Shown here in pieces: positions 18,767-28,157 of a stretch of 44,525 bases of DNA. The stretch is from positions 1 through 44,525 of the forward strand of contig JAVVVI010000015.1 of assembly GCA_036652735.1 (NCBI GenBank). The letters run 5' to 3'. Origin of the DNA: JAGOGN01 sp036652735 (lineage in GTDB: Bacteria; Bacillota; Clostridia; Lachnospirales; Lachnospiraceae). Below the pieces are notes generated by a model. It did not search any database. It was given only the letters and a program-made list of their open reading frames with translations, and was not told the origin of the DNA. Positions within the stretch are counted from its first letter, which is position 1. The number at the start of each line of letters is the position of its first letter. The translations under genes were made by a program, and so were the position numbers.

Positions 18767-20167
18767 TTAGTTCAACAGTTGCTTAAATTCTTCTATCAGG
18801 GAAAGATACCAATAATCGAAATTATCTGTTCCGGAATAGCTCTTAATTAACTCTTGTTTTGATTCTCCTGCCTTTTCCCTGGATTTAAGTTCCACTACAT
18901 CTTCCTGGGCCTTCTTTAATAACGAATCATCCAGGATCCGTCTGGCATCTACACTATATTCAAATGGTTTGCTTGCATACATGGAATACGAGTGAAGCAT
19001 ATCAAATAACGCTTTACTTGTTTGGACGCGAACATCTGCCTCATCAGTGGTTCCAAGCACTTTTAATGTTTCCTCGTAAGAAAGTGCCTGATTTTCAACC
19101 GGCAAATAAGAGGTTGCTGCTGCGAATGCTGCATTTTGCTTTGGATTTGTGAACCACTTTAAAAAAGCAACACAGGCTTTTTCCTTTTTGGGATTGCTTT
19201 TTTTAACAACCATTCCTGCTCCCTGCTGTACACATACTTTCTCCTGTCCGGTAAAATATGGGTAAGGCAGAACCAATGGTTTTATTTTTGTAGACGTATC
19301 TTTCCCAGTCTCAATCATAGTAGGAAAAAAAGATGCACTTGAATTGGATCCGGTATACATAATGATACTTCCACTCTTCATATCATCTGAGCGAAAACGT
19401 CCAACCGCAGTATAATATCCTTTGATATATGGCACATAGAACATATCCCAAAGTTTTTTTGCTCCATCCCTGCTAAGTTCAAATGTCATCTTTCCATTCT
19501 TAATCTTAAATACTTCCTCCCCTAGCTGTTTTCCACCGATAATCATATAATTCGATAAGGAGTCCATACCAAAAAAGGCCTTTCCACCTGACCATTTATA
19601 ATACTTCTCTGCTGTTTCTGCAATCCCCTCCCAAGTGGAGAGCGCTGATACCTCCACACCGGTATCCTTGGAAAATCTATGAAAATCCGTTTCATTCAAA
19701 AAAATCAACTCTGTAGATTTTGCCACCGGAACAATCTTTAAGGCATGATCTGCTCCGATACGTCCATCTTCTATAAAATCCGGTCGATACTGTTTTATCT
19801 CTTTTTTTGAAAAATAAGAGTCCAGCGATGCTACCACTCCAAGCTGATCTAAGCGCAATGCACTATCGGAATATGCGGCAAATACATCCGGCATTTTTTT
19901 GGAACCAATTTCCTTATTTGCCGATGAAAAAAGTGCATCCGCAAGTTCATTTATACCCCCAAGCGAATACGCATCTACAATAATTCCTTTCTCTTTTCCC
20001 TCTGTCTCATTAAATGTTTGAACAAGATCGTCAAACTTCGTTTTAATATCAGCATTGTAATAATGCCATAGTGTCACTGTTGTTATCTCCTTTGGTTCCT
20101 TTTCTCCACATCCGGTACAAAGAACCAATGTAACCATAGTAATTAATAATAAATATATTTTTTTCAT
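18767..20167 (-). CDS. Extracellular solute-binding lipoprotein (family 1 type), orphan
   Basis: This 466-residue lipoprotein has a signal ending VLCTGC (lipid-modified Cys near residue 20). A type-1 ABC solute-binding fold follows: TVTLWHYYNADIKTKFDDLV, then PDVFAAYSDSALRLDQLG, GSIIMYTGSNSSASFFP and ACVAFLKWFTNPKQN, as in sugar-binding proteins. No permease or ATPase gene is nearby. It overlaps the RNase H gene by 4 bp and precedes the GGDEF-EAL gene by 35 bp. Because a transporter is absent, I infer it may deliver a ligand to the Cache sensor next door, though it might also serve a transporter elsewhere. Confidence 0.88.
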   Translation of the reverse strand: MKKIYLLLITMVTLVLCTGCGEKEPKEITTVTLWHYYNADIKTKFDDLVQTFNETEGKEKGIIVDAYSLGGINELADALFSSANKEIGSKKMPDVFAAYSDSALRLDQLGVVASLDSYFSKKEIKQYRPDFIEDGRIGADHALKIVPVAKSTELIFLNETDFHRFSKDTGVEVSALSTWEGIAETAEKYYKWSGGKAFFGMDSLSNYMIIGGKQLGEEVFKIKNGKMTFELSRDGAKKLWDMFYVPYIKGYYTAVGRFRSDDMKSGSIIMYTGSNSSASFFPTMIETGKDTSTKIKPLVLPYPYFTGQEKVCVQQGAGMVVKKSNPKKEKACVAFLKWFTNPKQNAAFAAATSYLPVENQALSYEETLKVLGTTDEADVRVQTSKALFDMLHSYSMYASKPFEYSVDARRILDDSLLKKAQEDVVELKSREKAGESKQELIKSYSGTDNFDYWYLSLIEEFKQLLN

Positions 20168-20832
20168 AGTTCACCTTTCCTCCTGCTCCTTGTTATTACA
20201 GGTTCATTCAGTTTGTGTTTTTCCCCTATTAGTCCAAGTGCCTGTTTTGCAAGTTCATCTGCTATGTCATTATATTTATTATTCGAATGACCGGTAACTT
20301 TAATAAAGGTAACCGCTACCTTATCTTTAATGCTGTCATAAAACGCTTTGTACGCTTTTGTCCCATCTTTGGTTGCCTTCCATTCGTCCTGGCACCACTT
20401 CGCAATGCCTTCATAGTCATGATATATCCTAATACGATCTATGGATTCCTCTATGGCATAATGCATTGCGGCTTCTGCTCCCTTGATCTCCCCTGCCACA
20501 TTATGCATCTTAGCAAGTTCTTTATCCGTGAATTTCTCTGCGAATTTTCGTTCTTCTCCATCTCTAAGCACAATCATTCCATATGAAAATTCTTGCGTCT
20601 CACTATTATAACTTCCATCCACGTAAGCCTCTGTGCCACAGTTCTCTTCCTCCACCCGTTCCTCTGTCTGAGTGGTTGCGAATGCACTGAGATAATTTCT
20701 TGCTTCTGTCTCCGTTTTGAAGCTCTTATATTCAGCTCCCGGAACTGCATATACCTGTGCTTTGCAACTATCCCAGGTGTGAAAAATTCCTGTGGCTTTT
20801 CCTTTTCTAACTGCATAAAATTTACCCGCCAT
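20164..20832 (-). CDS. rnhA: Viroplasmin-RNase HI protein
   Basis: This 222-residue protein degrades the RNA strand of RNA-DNA hybrids. Residues 3-50 form the viroplasmin/caulimovirus-type hybrid-binding domain (KFYAVRKGKATGIFHTWDSC). The RNase H domain follows with catalytic residues Asp72 (YVDGSYN), Glu115 (VAGEIKGAE), Asp139 (IYHDYEGI) and Asp189 (NKYNDIADELA), plus His182. All are in place, so it should be active. It is the first gene of the minus-strand run down to the glycoside hydrolase. A TATAAT box lies at 20887-20882 about 50 bp upstream of the ATG, with no good -35. Confidence 0.92.
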   Translation of the reverse strand: MAGKFYAVRKGKATGIFHTWDSCKAQVYAVPGAEYKSFKTETEARNYLSAFATTQTEERVEEENCGTEAYVDGSYNSETQEFSYGMIVLRDGEERKFAEKFTDKELAKMHNVAGEIKGAEAAMHYAIEESIDRIRIYHDYEGIAKWCQDEWKATKDGTKAYKAFYDSIKDKVAVTFIKVTGHSNNKYNDIADELAKQALGLIGEKHKLNEPVITRSRRKGEL

Positions 20833-20933
20833 AGTGCCTCCTTCATTTTTTCATGCAAGAAGATTTTTCTTCTGCTTTCACATTATACATCAATTGTGTA
20901 AGAAAAGAAATATTTGATAATTTTAAAATTCAC

Positions 20934-22754
20934 TTAAGTTCTATAATACTGTGCCTGAGCATCAAACAATTGTTCATAAATACCCTTTTTCTTCATCAAC
21001 ATTGCATGATTTCCCTTCTCTGCAATTTTACCATGGTCAAACACCACAATCTCATCGCAGAACTGACAACTACTCATACGATGGCTGATATAAATCGAAC
21101 TTTTATCTTGCACCATATCATTAAAATTCTTATAAATTTCCGCTTCTGCTATTGGATCTAATGCTGCTGTCGGTTCATCCAGAATAACAAATGGTCCATC
21201 TTTATAAAGGGCTCTGGCAATGGCAATTTTTTGCGCCTCTCCTCCGGATACCTCCATACCATCTCCATTATTTTTATAGAGTCTGGTTTCTATTCCCTGC
21301 TCCATCTGTTCCATTCGTTTTGACATTCCCACCTGTTCCAGCACTCGGTCTATTTTTATCCGATCCAACTCTTCCCCGGAAGCAATATTTTCACCAATTG
21401 GCATACTTAACAGTTGAAAATCCTGGAACACCACAGAGAACAATTTTGCATATTCCGTAAATTCATATTCCCGGATATCGGTTCCATTTAGTAGGATTTT
21501 ACCTTCCGTTGGTTCATACAGCCTGCAAAGCAACTTAATAAGAGTTGTCTTTCCTGCGCCATTACGCCCTACAATTGCCATTTTTCTTCCACTCGCAATG
21601 GTGAGATTAATATGTTCCAACACGCATTCACTTGTATCCGGATAGGTGAAGCTTACATCTTCAAATATAAACTCAACAGGTACTCCGGTAACATCCGGCA
21701 GTTTTTTATCTCCACAGTTTACATACTGAGGCTGATTAATAAATTCTGTATAGGTATTTAAATAGGACATCCGATAATCATAACTGGTAAAGGTAATAAT
21801 AAAATTCTGCACAGCATCCATTAAACGCAGAATTGCTCCTGCATATAGCAGCACATCTCCCACCGGAATGATCTTTAAAATTGCTTTCGCACCAATAAAG
21901 ATATACGTAATTCCCGATAGTATCTGACTCATGAAGCTTATAAGTCCCAGTAATGCGCCCTCCTTTTTTCCAAATGGAAGATAAAGGGAATTAACCGCTT
22001 TTAGCATCTTCTCGTAATATTTTTGAAGTAATGGCCTCATTCCATAAATACGGATTTCTTTTCCATTTTTATAATCAATTCCAATATTTATCAGATAATT
22101 GCTAACTGCATTATAATGGTCATTCTTCCTGCACAAGTTTTCCATGGCAGTTCCATTGATATTGGAACATTTTTTCCCAATAAAGAAAAATAAGATAAAA
22201 CCTGCCAGCAGCACCACCGTGGACCAAGGTCCAGCAAAAAAATTTCTGCTGTGCATATCAACCCTTGTAAATAAAAGAGTCATAAAACCTGCAGAATATA
22301 AAATTGTCAGCCCTTCTTTTAACATTCCATAAAATGCGATTACCTGTGCACTATTTCCCCCGGATCCCATTTCGGAATTTTTCATTCGACGTAAGGTATC
22401 AACTGTCTCCGCCCTTTCAAACACCTGATACTCCATGGTAAACGCTTTATTCAGCATAATTTCCTGCATATTGTCATATGCGGCTTCTGCATAGACATTC
22501 ACTGCCTGATCACATGCCCTTCCTATCATTCCCAAGATAAGTGCACTGGTCAACATCACCACTACGGAAGGAATACAGCTTGCGATCTGCCCTTTCAGCA
22601 CATAATCCAACATTTTAGAATAACAAACCAGATAAATAAAAGGCTGGGTACTAGTCGCCAGTGCTCCCATTATCATACTTGGAAACATTCCTTTATTGCC
22701 CCTTGAAATTAATTTCAAATATTCAATATGTTTATGCCAGAACTGTTTCTTCAT
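20934..22754 (-). CDS. ABC exporter half-transporter (second subunit of pair A)
   Basis: This 606-residue protein has a six-helix membrane domain (about 1-320) and an ATPase domain with Walker A GRNGAGKTT, signature VSGGEAQK, Walker B FVILDEPTAALD and H-loop ISHRMSS. The ATG at 22754 has a good site (GGGGGAATGCAGG) and overlaps the upstream partner by 23 bp. It probably forms a heterodimer with that partner and exports a peptide or lipophilic compound. It is clearly paralogous to the subunit at 28158-29981: both end in a D/NAQAQ-Y/H-Y tail and share the FVFQDF or FQDF-type Q-loop region. The substrate is unknown. Confidence 0.9.
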   Translation of the reverse strand: MKKQFWHKHIEYLKLISRGNKGMFPSMIMGALATSTQPFIYLVCYSKMLDYVLKGQIASCIPSVVVMLTSALILGMIGRACDQAVNVYAEAAYDNMQEIMLNKAFTMEYQVFERAETVDTLRRMKNSEMGSGGNSAQVIAFYGMLKEGLTILYSAGFMTLLFTRVDMHSRNFFAGPWSTVVLLAGFILFFFIGKKCSNINGTAMENLCRKNDHYNAVSNYLINIGIDYKNGKEIRIYGMRPLLQKYYEKMLKAVNSLYLPFGKKEGALLGLISFMSQILSGITYIFIGAKAILKIIPVGDVLLYAGAILRLMDAVQNFIITFTSYDYRMSYLNTYTEFINQPQYVNCGDKKLPDVTGVPVEFIFEDVSFTYPDTSECVLEHINLTIASGRKMAIVGRNGAGKTTLIKLLCRLYEPTEGKILLNGTDIREYEFTEYAKLFSVVFQDFQLLSMPIGENIASGEELDRIKIDRVLEQVGMSKRMEQMEQGIETRLYKNNGDGMEVSGGEAQKIAIARALYKDGPFVILDEPTAALDPIAEAEIYKNFNDMVQDKSSIYISHRMSSCQFCDEIVVFDHGKIAEKGNHAMLMKKKGIYEQLFDAQAQYYRT

Positions 22755-24558
22755 CCTGCATTCCCCCTTCTTTGTAGTATTGACTCTGCACCTCAAACAT
22801 CTGTGCATAACTACCATGCTGTTCCATTAATTCCTGATGGGTACCCTGCTCTTTAATCTTTCCATTTTCAAGAAATAAAATCGTATTACAGAATTTTGTA
22901 GATGCCAGCCTATGAGAAATAAACAAAGAAGTTTTTCTGTTGAGTATCGTATCGTATTTTTCATACATTTCACTTTCTGCCAGAGCATCTAATGCAGCAG
23001 TTGGCTCATCAAGAATTAAGAATCTGGCATTCTTATAGACCGCTCTTGCCAGCATTAACTTCTGTAATTCTCCTCCCGAAAGTTGTATTCCATCCTCTTC
23101 CAGTTCTTTATTCAAATATGTATCCAGCCCCTTTGAAAGAGAATTTACTTTATCTAATAATCCGGCCTTTTCTATGGCTTGCTCAACCTTACTCCGTTCC
23201 ATACCCTTTTCACAGCCACTAACATTTTCTTCCAAAGTAAATGACAGTGTAAAGGCTTCCTGGAACACAACCGCAATCTGTTTGAAATATTCATCTACAT
23301 TCAGATCCCTGGTATCCTTTCCATTGATTAACACCCTGCCCTCCACTGGCTTGTAAAATCCACAAAGAAGTTTTACAATCGTTGTTTTACCGGCTCCATT
23401 AATCCCCACAAGTGCCAGTTTCTCTCCCGGCTTAATGTGAAAGCTCACATCCTCCAGCACATTTTTGGATTCCTCTGAATAATGGAATGATACATGTTCA
23501 AATACTACATCCAACGATTCTTCTGTTGCTTCTAAAACCTGACCTTCTCCATGGTGAAACTCATCTTCCATATCCATAAACTCTCTATATTCACCTATCA
23601 TCTTATTTTGCTTGCCAATTTCTGAAATGACTGCCGTAATATTGGCAATCCAATTAGAAAAGCCACCAATCACTCCAAGGTAAAGAACAAATGCTGCGGC
23701 CTGCATTCCATGAAACAACATGTAGATTAAGTATCCATAGCAGATACCATCTCGAAGAAACTGTAAAAATAACATGGCCAAATCATGGTAATAGTAATGG
23801 CTTTGGACGCTTCCCCTTATGCTCTTCAATTCACGGTTCTTTCTACAAAATACATCACGAATCCATTGATCCAAATGATACATCCTGGCATCCTTCCCAG
23901 TACTTGTATCATATCCCCGTTGTCCAAGATAATACTGGGTAACTTCCAGCTTTGCCATATCATCTTTTCTGGTCTGTTCATAATCCACTGCTTTTTTGTA
24001 AAAAAGCATCTGAATAGCGGCTAATAAAATCAAAAGCACAATAATAAGTGGATGAACTGTGGTAATAATCAGCGCGTATACAATAATTCCCAGGATATCT
24101 ACCGCAAGCTCTGTGTTCTTATGTAGAAATCCCTCCACACCAATGTGATTTCCTCCAATGGCATTGCAAGCCTTCTGCATTTTTTCCCGGACACCTTCCT
24201 CTTCAAACTTACTGTAATCCATTGTCATACATTTTCGATACAGAATACTCCACAATCTGCTGCATCGAAACGCAACGAACTGCCATTTATTGCGGTCCGT
24301 GAGAAAACCATTCAAGGCAGCCACTGTTCCATAAATGGCAAAAGTCAGTATCAGGACTTTTGTGAAGCTAGCTAATCCCACCTGCTGTTCCAAAAGTGCA
24401 ATTACAATGGATGGAATTACAGCTAAGCCCAATGGAGCTGCCACACGAAAAATAACTTCCATGAAACTAAAAAAGAAGGGCCTCTTATCATAATTCCACA
24501 GTTCCTTGTATATGTATGCATAATTGCTTCCTACCGAATCTCTTTTCTTTTTATTCAT
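22732..24558 (-). CDS. ABC exporter half-transporter (first subunit of pair A)
   Basis: This 608-residue protein has an N-terminal membrane domain and an ATPase domain with Walker A GINGAGKTT, signature LSGGELQK, Walker B FLILDEPTAALD and H-loop ISHRLAS. The start at 24558 follows GGAGTGGTAGGT. It is paralogous to the subunit at 29974-31782 (shared endings such as STKFC and EVQ-x-x-YY). The promoter region carries two direct repeats upstream of a -35/-10 pair, so this pair appears regulated separately from the other one. Pairs like this commonly export peptides or give resistance. Confidence 0.9.
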   Translation of the reverse strand: MNKKKRDSVGSNYAYIYKELWNYDKRPFFFSFMEVIFRVAAPLGLAVIPSIVIALLEQQVGLASFTKVLILTFAIYGTVAALNGFLTDRNKWQFVAFRCSRLWSILYRKCMTMDYSKFEEEGVREKMQKACNAIGGNHIGVEGFLHKNTELAVDILGIIVYALIITTVHPLIIVLLILLAAIQMLFYKKAVDYEQTRKDDMAKLEVTQYYLGQRGYDTSTGKDARMYHLDQWIRDVFCRKNRELKSIRGSVQSHYYYHDLAMLFLQFLRDGICYGYLIYMLFHGMQAAAFVLYLGVIGGFSNWIANITAVISEIGKQNKMIGEYREFMDMEDEFHHGEGQVLEATEESLDVVFEHVSFHYSEESKNVLEDVSFHIKPGEKLALVGINGAGKTTIVKLLCGFYKPVEGRVLINGKDTRDLNVDEYFKQIAVVFQEAFTLSFTLEENVSGCEKGMERSKVEQAIEKAGLLDKVNSLSKGLDTYLNKELEEDGIQLSGGELQKLMLARAVYKNARFLILDEPTAALDALAESEMYEKYDTILNRKTSLFISHRLASTKFCNTILFLENGKIKEQGTHQELMEQHGSYAQMFEVQSQYYKEGGMQDEETVLA

Positions 24559-24586
24559 ACCTACCACTCCTTATCTTGATGATATC

Positions 24587-24657
24587 ATTCTATACTACCA
24601 AAATACCATTGTAAAGTTCTTTTTCCTAAGTGGTAACTTATTCTTCTCAAGTGGTAA
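24587..24657 (-). promoter_or_regulatory. Promoter of ABC pair A with tandem TTACCACTT operator
   Basis: On the minus strand the -35 TTTACA (24615-24610) and -10 TAGAAT (24592-24587) are separated by 17 bp. Upstream, AAGTGGTAA (plus strand) is repeated at 24628-24636 and 24649-24657, a 21-bp period, i.e. 9-bp repeats with a 12-bp spacer. This spacing and position match tandem sites of LytTR-type response regulators, though the base sequence does not match their usual consensus. No regulator gene is adjacent. Confidence 0.6.
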
Positions 24658-24736
24658 ATTAGTAGAAAATATCGCCCATATATGTTAAACTACCATTACC
24701 AAATGCAATTCAAAATAAAACTGATTGGAAGAAATT

Positions 24737-25858
24737 ATGCTCACAACTAACAGGACCCACCTTTTTAAGAAATACAATGTCATTGGTTTTTTTATTGCAG
24801 CCATTTTATTTATAGTTTCGTTATTCTTTGTAGCGAATAATTATGCCTTATATGAACAGACCATTGCCCTTGTGACTCAGGTCTCCAGCGTTCCATCCAA
24901 AGAAGTCTCCGGTCCAAATGGAAAAGCCGAACGATATCGTTTGCAAACAGTTACGGCTATTGTGAAAAATGGAGAATGGAAGGGCAGGGAAGTGACGTTC
25001 CAAAATGAATATTCCAACTCCGGAACAAGAACTGAAAAATTTAAAACCCGGGACCGCCTCTTTATACAGATAACACCTATAAACAATACCTATTCCGTCT
25101 CTATTCTAGGTATAAAAAGGGATACTTATGTGTTTTTTCTGATTGGTTTAGTTATCCTCCTTTTACTCTTTGTTTCAAATATTCGAGGATTGTTTACTCT
25201 TTTATCTGTTTTAATAAATGTAGCCCTGTTTTGTGTCTCCCTGGTTTTTTTCAATAAGAATGAATTTTTTTCTCAGGTTTGGGTTCTTCTTTTGTCCTGT
25301 TTTTGCTTGATTACAATTGTTGTATCAAGTGGATTTAAGAAAAAAACCTTGGGTGCAATTCTATCAACCATGATAACAATTCTGCTGGTTTTGCTTTTAT
25401 GTAAATTTCTCGTTTTTAATAACAATGAGATTCCTTTTGAAACTATGTCCTATTTATCCGGTCCTGATAACTTAAGTGATATCTTTATTATCAGCGTAAT
25501 GATCGGCTTACTGGGTGCTGTCATGGATGTTGCCATTACGATCAATTCCTCCGTATGGGAAATTATTCAAACCAACAGCAGCATTTGTACCAGAGACTTG
25601 ATTCTTTCTATAAAGGAAATTGGTTATGACATTATGGGCACCATGATCAACGTGCTGTTTTTTGCTTATATGAGCAGCTCACTGCCAATAATTGTTTTGA
25701 AACTCCACAGTGGCTATGATCTTAATACTATTTTTCGATTTGGGGTTATTTTTGATGTAATCCGATTTTTAGTTGGTTCTATTGGTATTGTATTGGCCAT
25801 TCCCGTTTCCGGTCTTATTGCAGTTCTTATTTCAAAGAGAGGAGCAACACACTTATGA
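24737..25858 (+). CDS. YibE/F family membrane protein
   Basis: This 373-residue protein has one N-terminal membrane helix, an extracytoplasmic domain (about 35-125, with VTAIVKNGEWKGREVTFQN) and about seven further helices. It carries the family hallmark GLLGAVMDVAITINSSVWEI. The family's function is unproven; a membrane-transport role is often guessed. The ATG at 24737 follows GGAAGAAATT; the frame also has a TTG at 24725, which is less likely. It is divergent from ABC pair A and overlaps the next YibE/F gene by 4 bp. Confidence 0.85.
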   Translation: MLTTNRTHLFKKYNVIGFFIAAILFIVSLFFVANNYALYEQTIALVTQVSSVPSKEVSGPNGKAERYRLQTVTAIVKNGEWKGREVTFQNEYSNSGTRTEKFKTRDRLFIQITPINNTYSVSILGIKRDTYVFFLIGLVILLLLFVSNIRGLFTLLSVLINVALFCVSLVFFNKNEFFSQVWVLLLSCFCLITIVVSSGFKKKTLGAILSTMITILLVLLLCKFLVFNNNEIPFETMSYLSGPDNLSDIFIISVMIGLLGAVMDVAITINSSVWEIIQTNSSICTRDLILSIKEIGYDIMGTMINVLFFAYMSSSLPIIVLKLHSGYDLNTIFRFGVIFDVIRFLVGSIGIVLAIPVSGLIAVLISKRGATHL

Positions 25859-26631
25859 TACTTACTTTAGTTATTCTTTTATTTCTTTTAATGTCACTTA
25901 TTGGTGGAAACCGGGGCGGTAAATCCTTTGCTGTTCTATTGCTAAACACAATTACAGCTATTCTCAGCATGGTTTTAATTGGAAAGAATTTCCATCCAAT
26001 TGTCGTTATGTTACTCAGCTCCCTGGTATTTATCACGGTAACGGTTGGTTTTCAAAATGGATATAACATAAAATCCCTGGCCACTATACTTTCCATTGGA
26101 ATCGTGCTTTTATTTCTGTGCACACTTATTTACTATATCTGCACCAATGCACATGTGATTGGACTTGATGAACTGGAACTGTTTGAAGATGAAAACAGCT
26201 ATATCAGCTCTGCTGTTACAATCAATATGCTCAGTGTACTGGTAATTAGTATGCTATGGGGATTATTGGGTGCAGTTGCGGATACCAGCATGGCTATCTC
26301 CACCACACTCAATGAAATTAACCATAATAATCCCTCCCTGGGGACTTGGCAATTAATAAAAAGTGGCATGTCCGTTGGGAAGGATATTCTTGGCACAACA
26401 ATAAACACCTTGATTTTTGTGGGTCTTGGTGAATCCATTCTGCTTGTTCTTGCTTATATTAACTATTCGTATTCTTTGGAAAAGATCCTAAATTCTAAAT
26501 CTTTTCTAAACGAGCTCTCCTGTATCCTGATCTCCTGTATGGGCTGTTTAATGATTATTCCCATAACCGCCATCCTTTTTTCTCTTCTTGTAAAATCTCC
26601 AAAGAAAATTTATTCAAAGCTTCGTTTCTAA
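25855..26631 (+). CDS. YibE/F family membrane protein (second copy, shorter)
   Basis: This 258-residue polytopic protein lacks the extracytoplasmic domain of its partner but has the same core motif, GLLGAVADTSMAISTTLNEI. It starts within the stop of the previous gene (ATGA overlap), so the two are coupled and probably form a hetero-oligomer. It ends 12 bp from the convergent ABC-F gene. The function is unknown. Confidence 0.85.
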   Translation: MILTLVILLFLLMSLIGGNRGGKSFAVLLLNTITAILSMVLIGKNFHPIVVMLLSSLVFITVTVGFQNGYNIKSLATILSIGIVLLFLCTLIYYICTNAHVIGLDELELFEDENSYISSAVTINMLSVLVISMLWGLLGAVADTSMAISTTLNEINHNNPSLGTWQLIKSGMSVGKDILGTTINTLIFVGLGESILLVLAYINYSYSLEKILNSKSFLNELSCILISCMGCLMIIPITAILFSLLVKSPKKIYSKLRF

Positions 26632-26643
26632 ATCATGATCTTG

Positions 26644-28137
26644 TCAAATTTTCACTTCTTTTGTGGCTATTTTAGATGAAAAATACTCATCGTGTTCGAT
26701 AAATAGCATGGTAGGTTTATATTTCAGAATTAAATTCTCCAGTTGGATTCTTGTAAATAAATCAATAAAATTCATCGGCTCATCCCAAATATAAAGGTCT
26801 GCGCTTTCACATAGACTCGCTGCCAGGGATACTTTTCTTTTCTGCCCATCCGAAAGCTGCTCTAATGGTTTATCAAACTGTATTCTATCAAATCCCATTT
26901 GTCGTAAAACACTGAGCAAGGTGGTTATCTCTATTCTTTTCCTTTGTGCCAGTTCCTTTAGGTTCTCTGATTGGAGATTCAAGTTCTGTGATACATAGGA
27001 TATTGAAATTCCCCCTTTGATCACCAGTTCCCCAGACATATTCTCCCTTGCACCTGCAATCGCTTTTATTATACTTGTTTTACCACAGCCATTTTTTCCT
27101 GAAAGTAACACCCGCTCTCCACTTTCAACAGTGAATGACACATTCTCACACACGGTTTTTTCTCCATATTTTATACCAATCTTATCCGCCCAGATATAAG
27201 TTCCTTTTTGTCCCTTCTGAATAAAGAGTTTCAAATCCTGCTCTGTCTCTACATCTTTTAGAAGAGCTTTTTTCTCTTCAATCTCCCGAAAAGCTCTGTT
27301 TTCCAGATTCTTCTTCCTTTTTTCCATTCGTCTGGTTTTTTCTCCAATATAGCACCTTGAATCCTTCCATCGATCTTCACAAACTGGATTAAAACCGATT
27401 TTAGTCTGTTCTATCTGATTCGCCCATTCTGCACTCTCTCTTGCAGCTTGTTCTAAACGTCCAATTTCTTTTCTGAGCTTACTGTCTGTTTGGATTTCAA
27501 AGCTGTCTCTATTCTTTTTGTTTTCATACCATGTACTGAAATTTCCTTTGCATACTTCAATGCTGCTGCGATTAATAGCTAGAATATGATCTACACATGC
27601 ATCCAGCACATCCCTCTCATGTGAGACCAGAATAAAACTTTTTTTCCGTTGCAAATACTTTTTTACCACTTCTCGTGTCTGCTCATCCAAATTATTAGTT
27701 GGTTCATCCAATAGCAGATAGGTATCCGGATAAGAAAAGAGAAACGCGAGCATAATCCGAGTTTTCTCACCCGGACTTAGATTTTTCCATGGTTCATAGA
27801 GTATATCTTCTACCATCTCCAAAGAATGAAGTTCCCGAATTACCCGCCATAATTCATAACCGGGATAGCGTTCTCCATAGACGGTCACTGCCATCTCCTG
27901 TCCATTTTTTACATCTATTACTCCCGGACAATATTTGACAGGAATAGTATTCCGTATCAGCCCACTGTACTCATATTCCCCCTGTAATAATCTTAAAAAG
28001 GTAGTTTTTCCTTTTCCATTTCCTCCAACAATACCCAGCCTCCATTCCGTGTCTACAAGAAATGATACCTGTTTAAATACCAAATCACTGCTTCCCGGAT
28101 AAGAAAAGCTTAAATTATTTACTTCTATTGAAGCCAT
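26644..28137 (-). CDS. Lsa-type ABC-F ribosome protection protein
   Basis: This is a 497-residue soluble protein with two ATPase domains and no membrane segment. Domain 1 has Walker A GGNGKGKTT, signature LSPGEKTR and Walker B YLLLDEPTNNLD; domain 2 has GKNGCGKTS, LSDGQKRK and LYIWDEPMNFID. The linker (about 230-300) is highly charged and helical. Length and the DEPMNFID motif fit the Lsa group, which displaces lincosamide, streptogramin A and pleuromutilin drugs from the ribosomal peptidyl transferase centre. The ATG at 28137 follows a G-rich site, GAGGGGGGGGAGAG. It sits 20 bp after the second exporter subunit of the peptide operon, suggesting self-immunity; a free-standing antibiotic-resistance role is equally possible. 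Confidence 0.85.
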   Translation of the reverse strand: MASIEVNNLSFSYPGSSDLVFKQVSFLVDTEWRLGIVGGNGKGKTTFLRLLQGEYEYSGLIRNTIPVKYCPGVIDVKNGQEMAVTVYGERYPGYELWRVIRELHSLEMVEDILYEPWKNLSPGEKTRIMLAFLFSYPDTYLLLDEPTNNLDEQTREVVKKYLQRKKSFILVSHERDVLDACVDHILAINRSSIEVCKGNFSTWYENKKNRDSFEIQTDSKLRKEIGRLEQAARESAEWANQIEQTKIGFNPVCEDRWKDSRCYIGEKTRRMEKRKKNLENRAFREIEEKKALLKDVETEQDLKLFIQKGQKGTYIWADKIGIKYGEKTVCENVSFTVESGERVLLSGKNGCGKTSIIKAIAGARENMSGELVIKGGISISYVSQNLNLQSENLKELAQRKRIEITTLLSVLRQMGFDRIQFDKPLEQLSDGQKRKVSLAASLCESADLYIWDEPMNFIDLFTRIQLENLILKYKPTMLFIEHDEYFSSKIATKEVKI

Positions 28138-28157
28138 ATCTCTCCCCCCCCTCGTTT

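Noticed and set aside
23691..24024. Plus-strand frames inside the ABC exporter gene
   Set aside because: They are shadows of a well-supported gene on the other strand.
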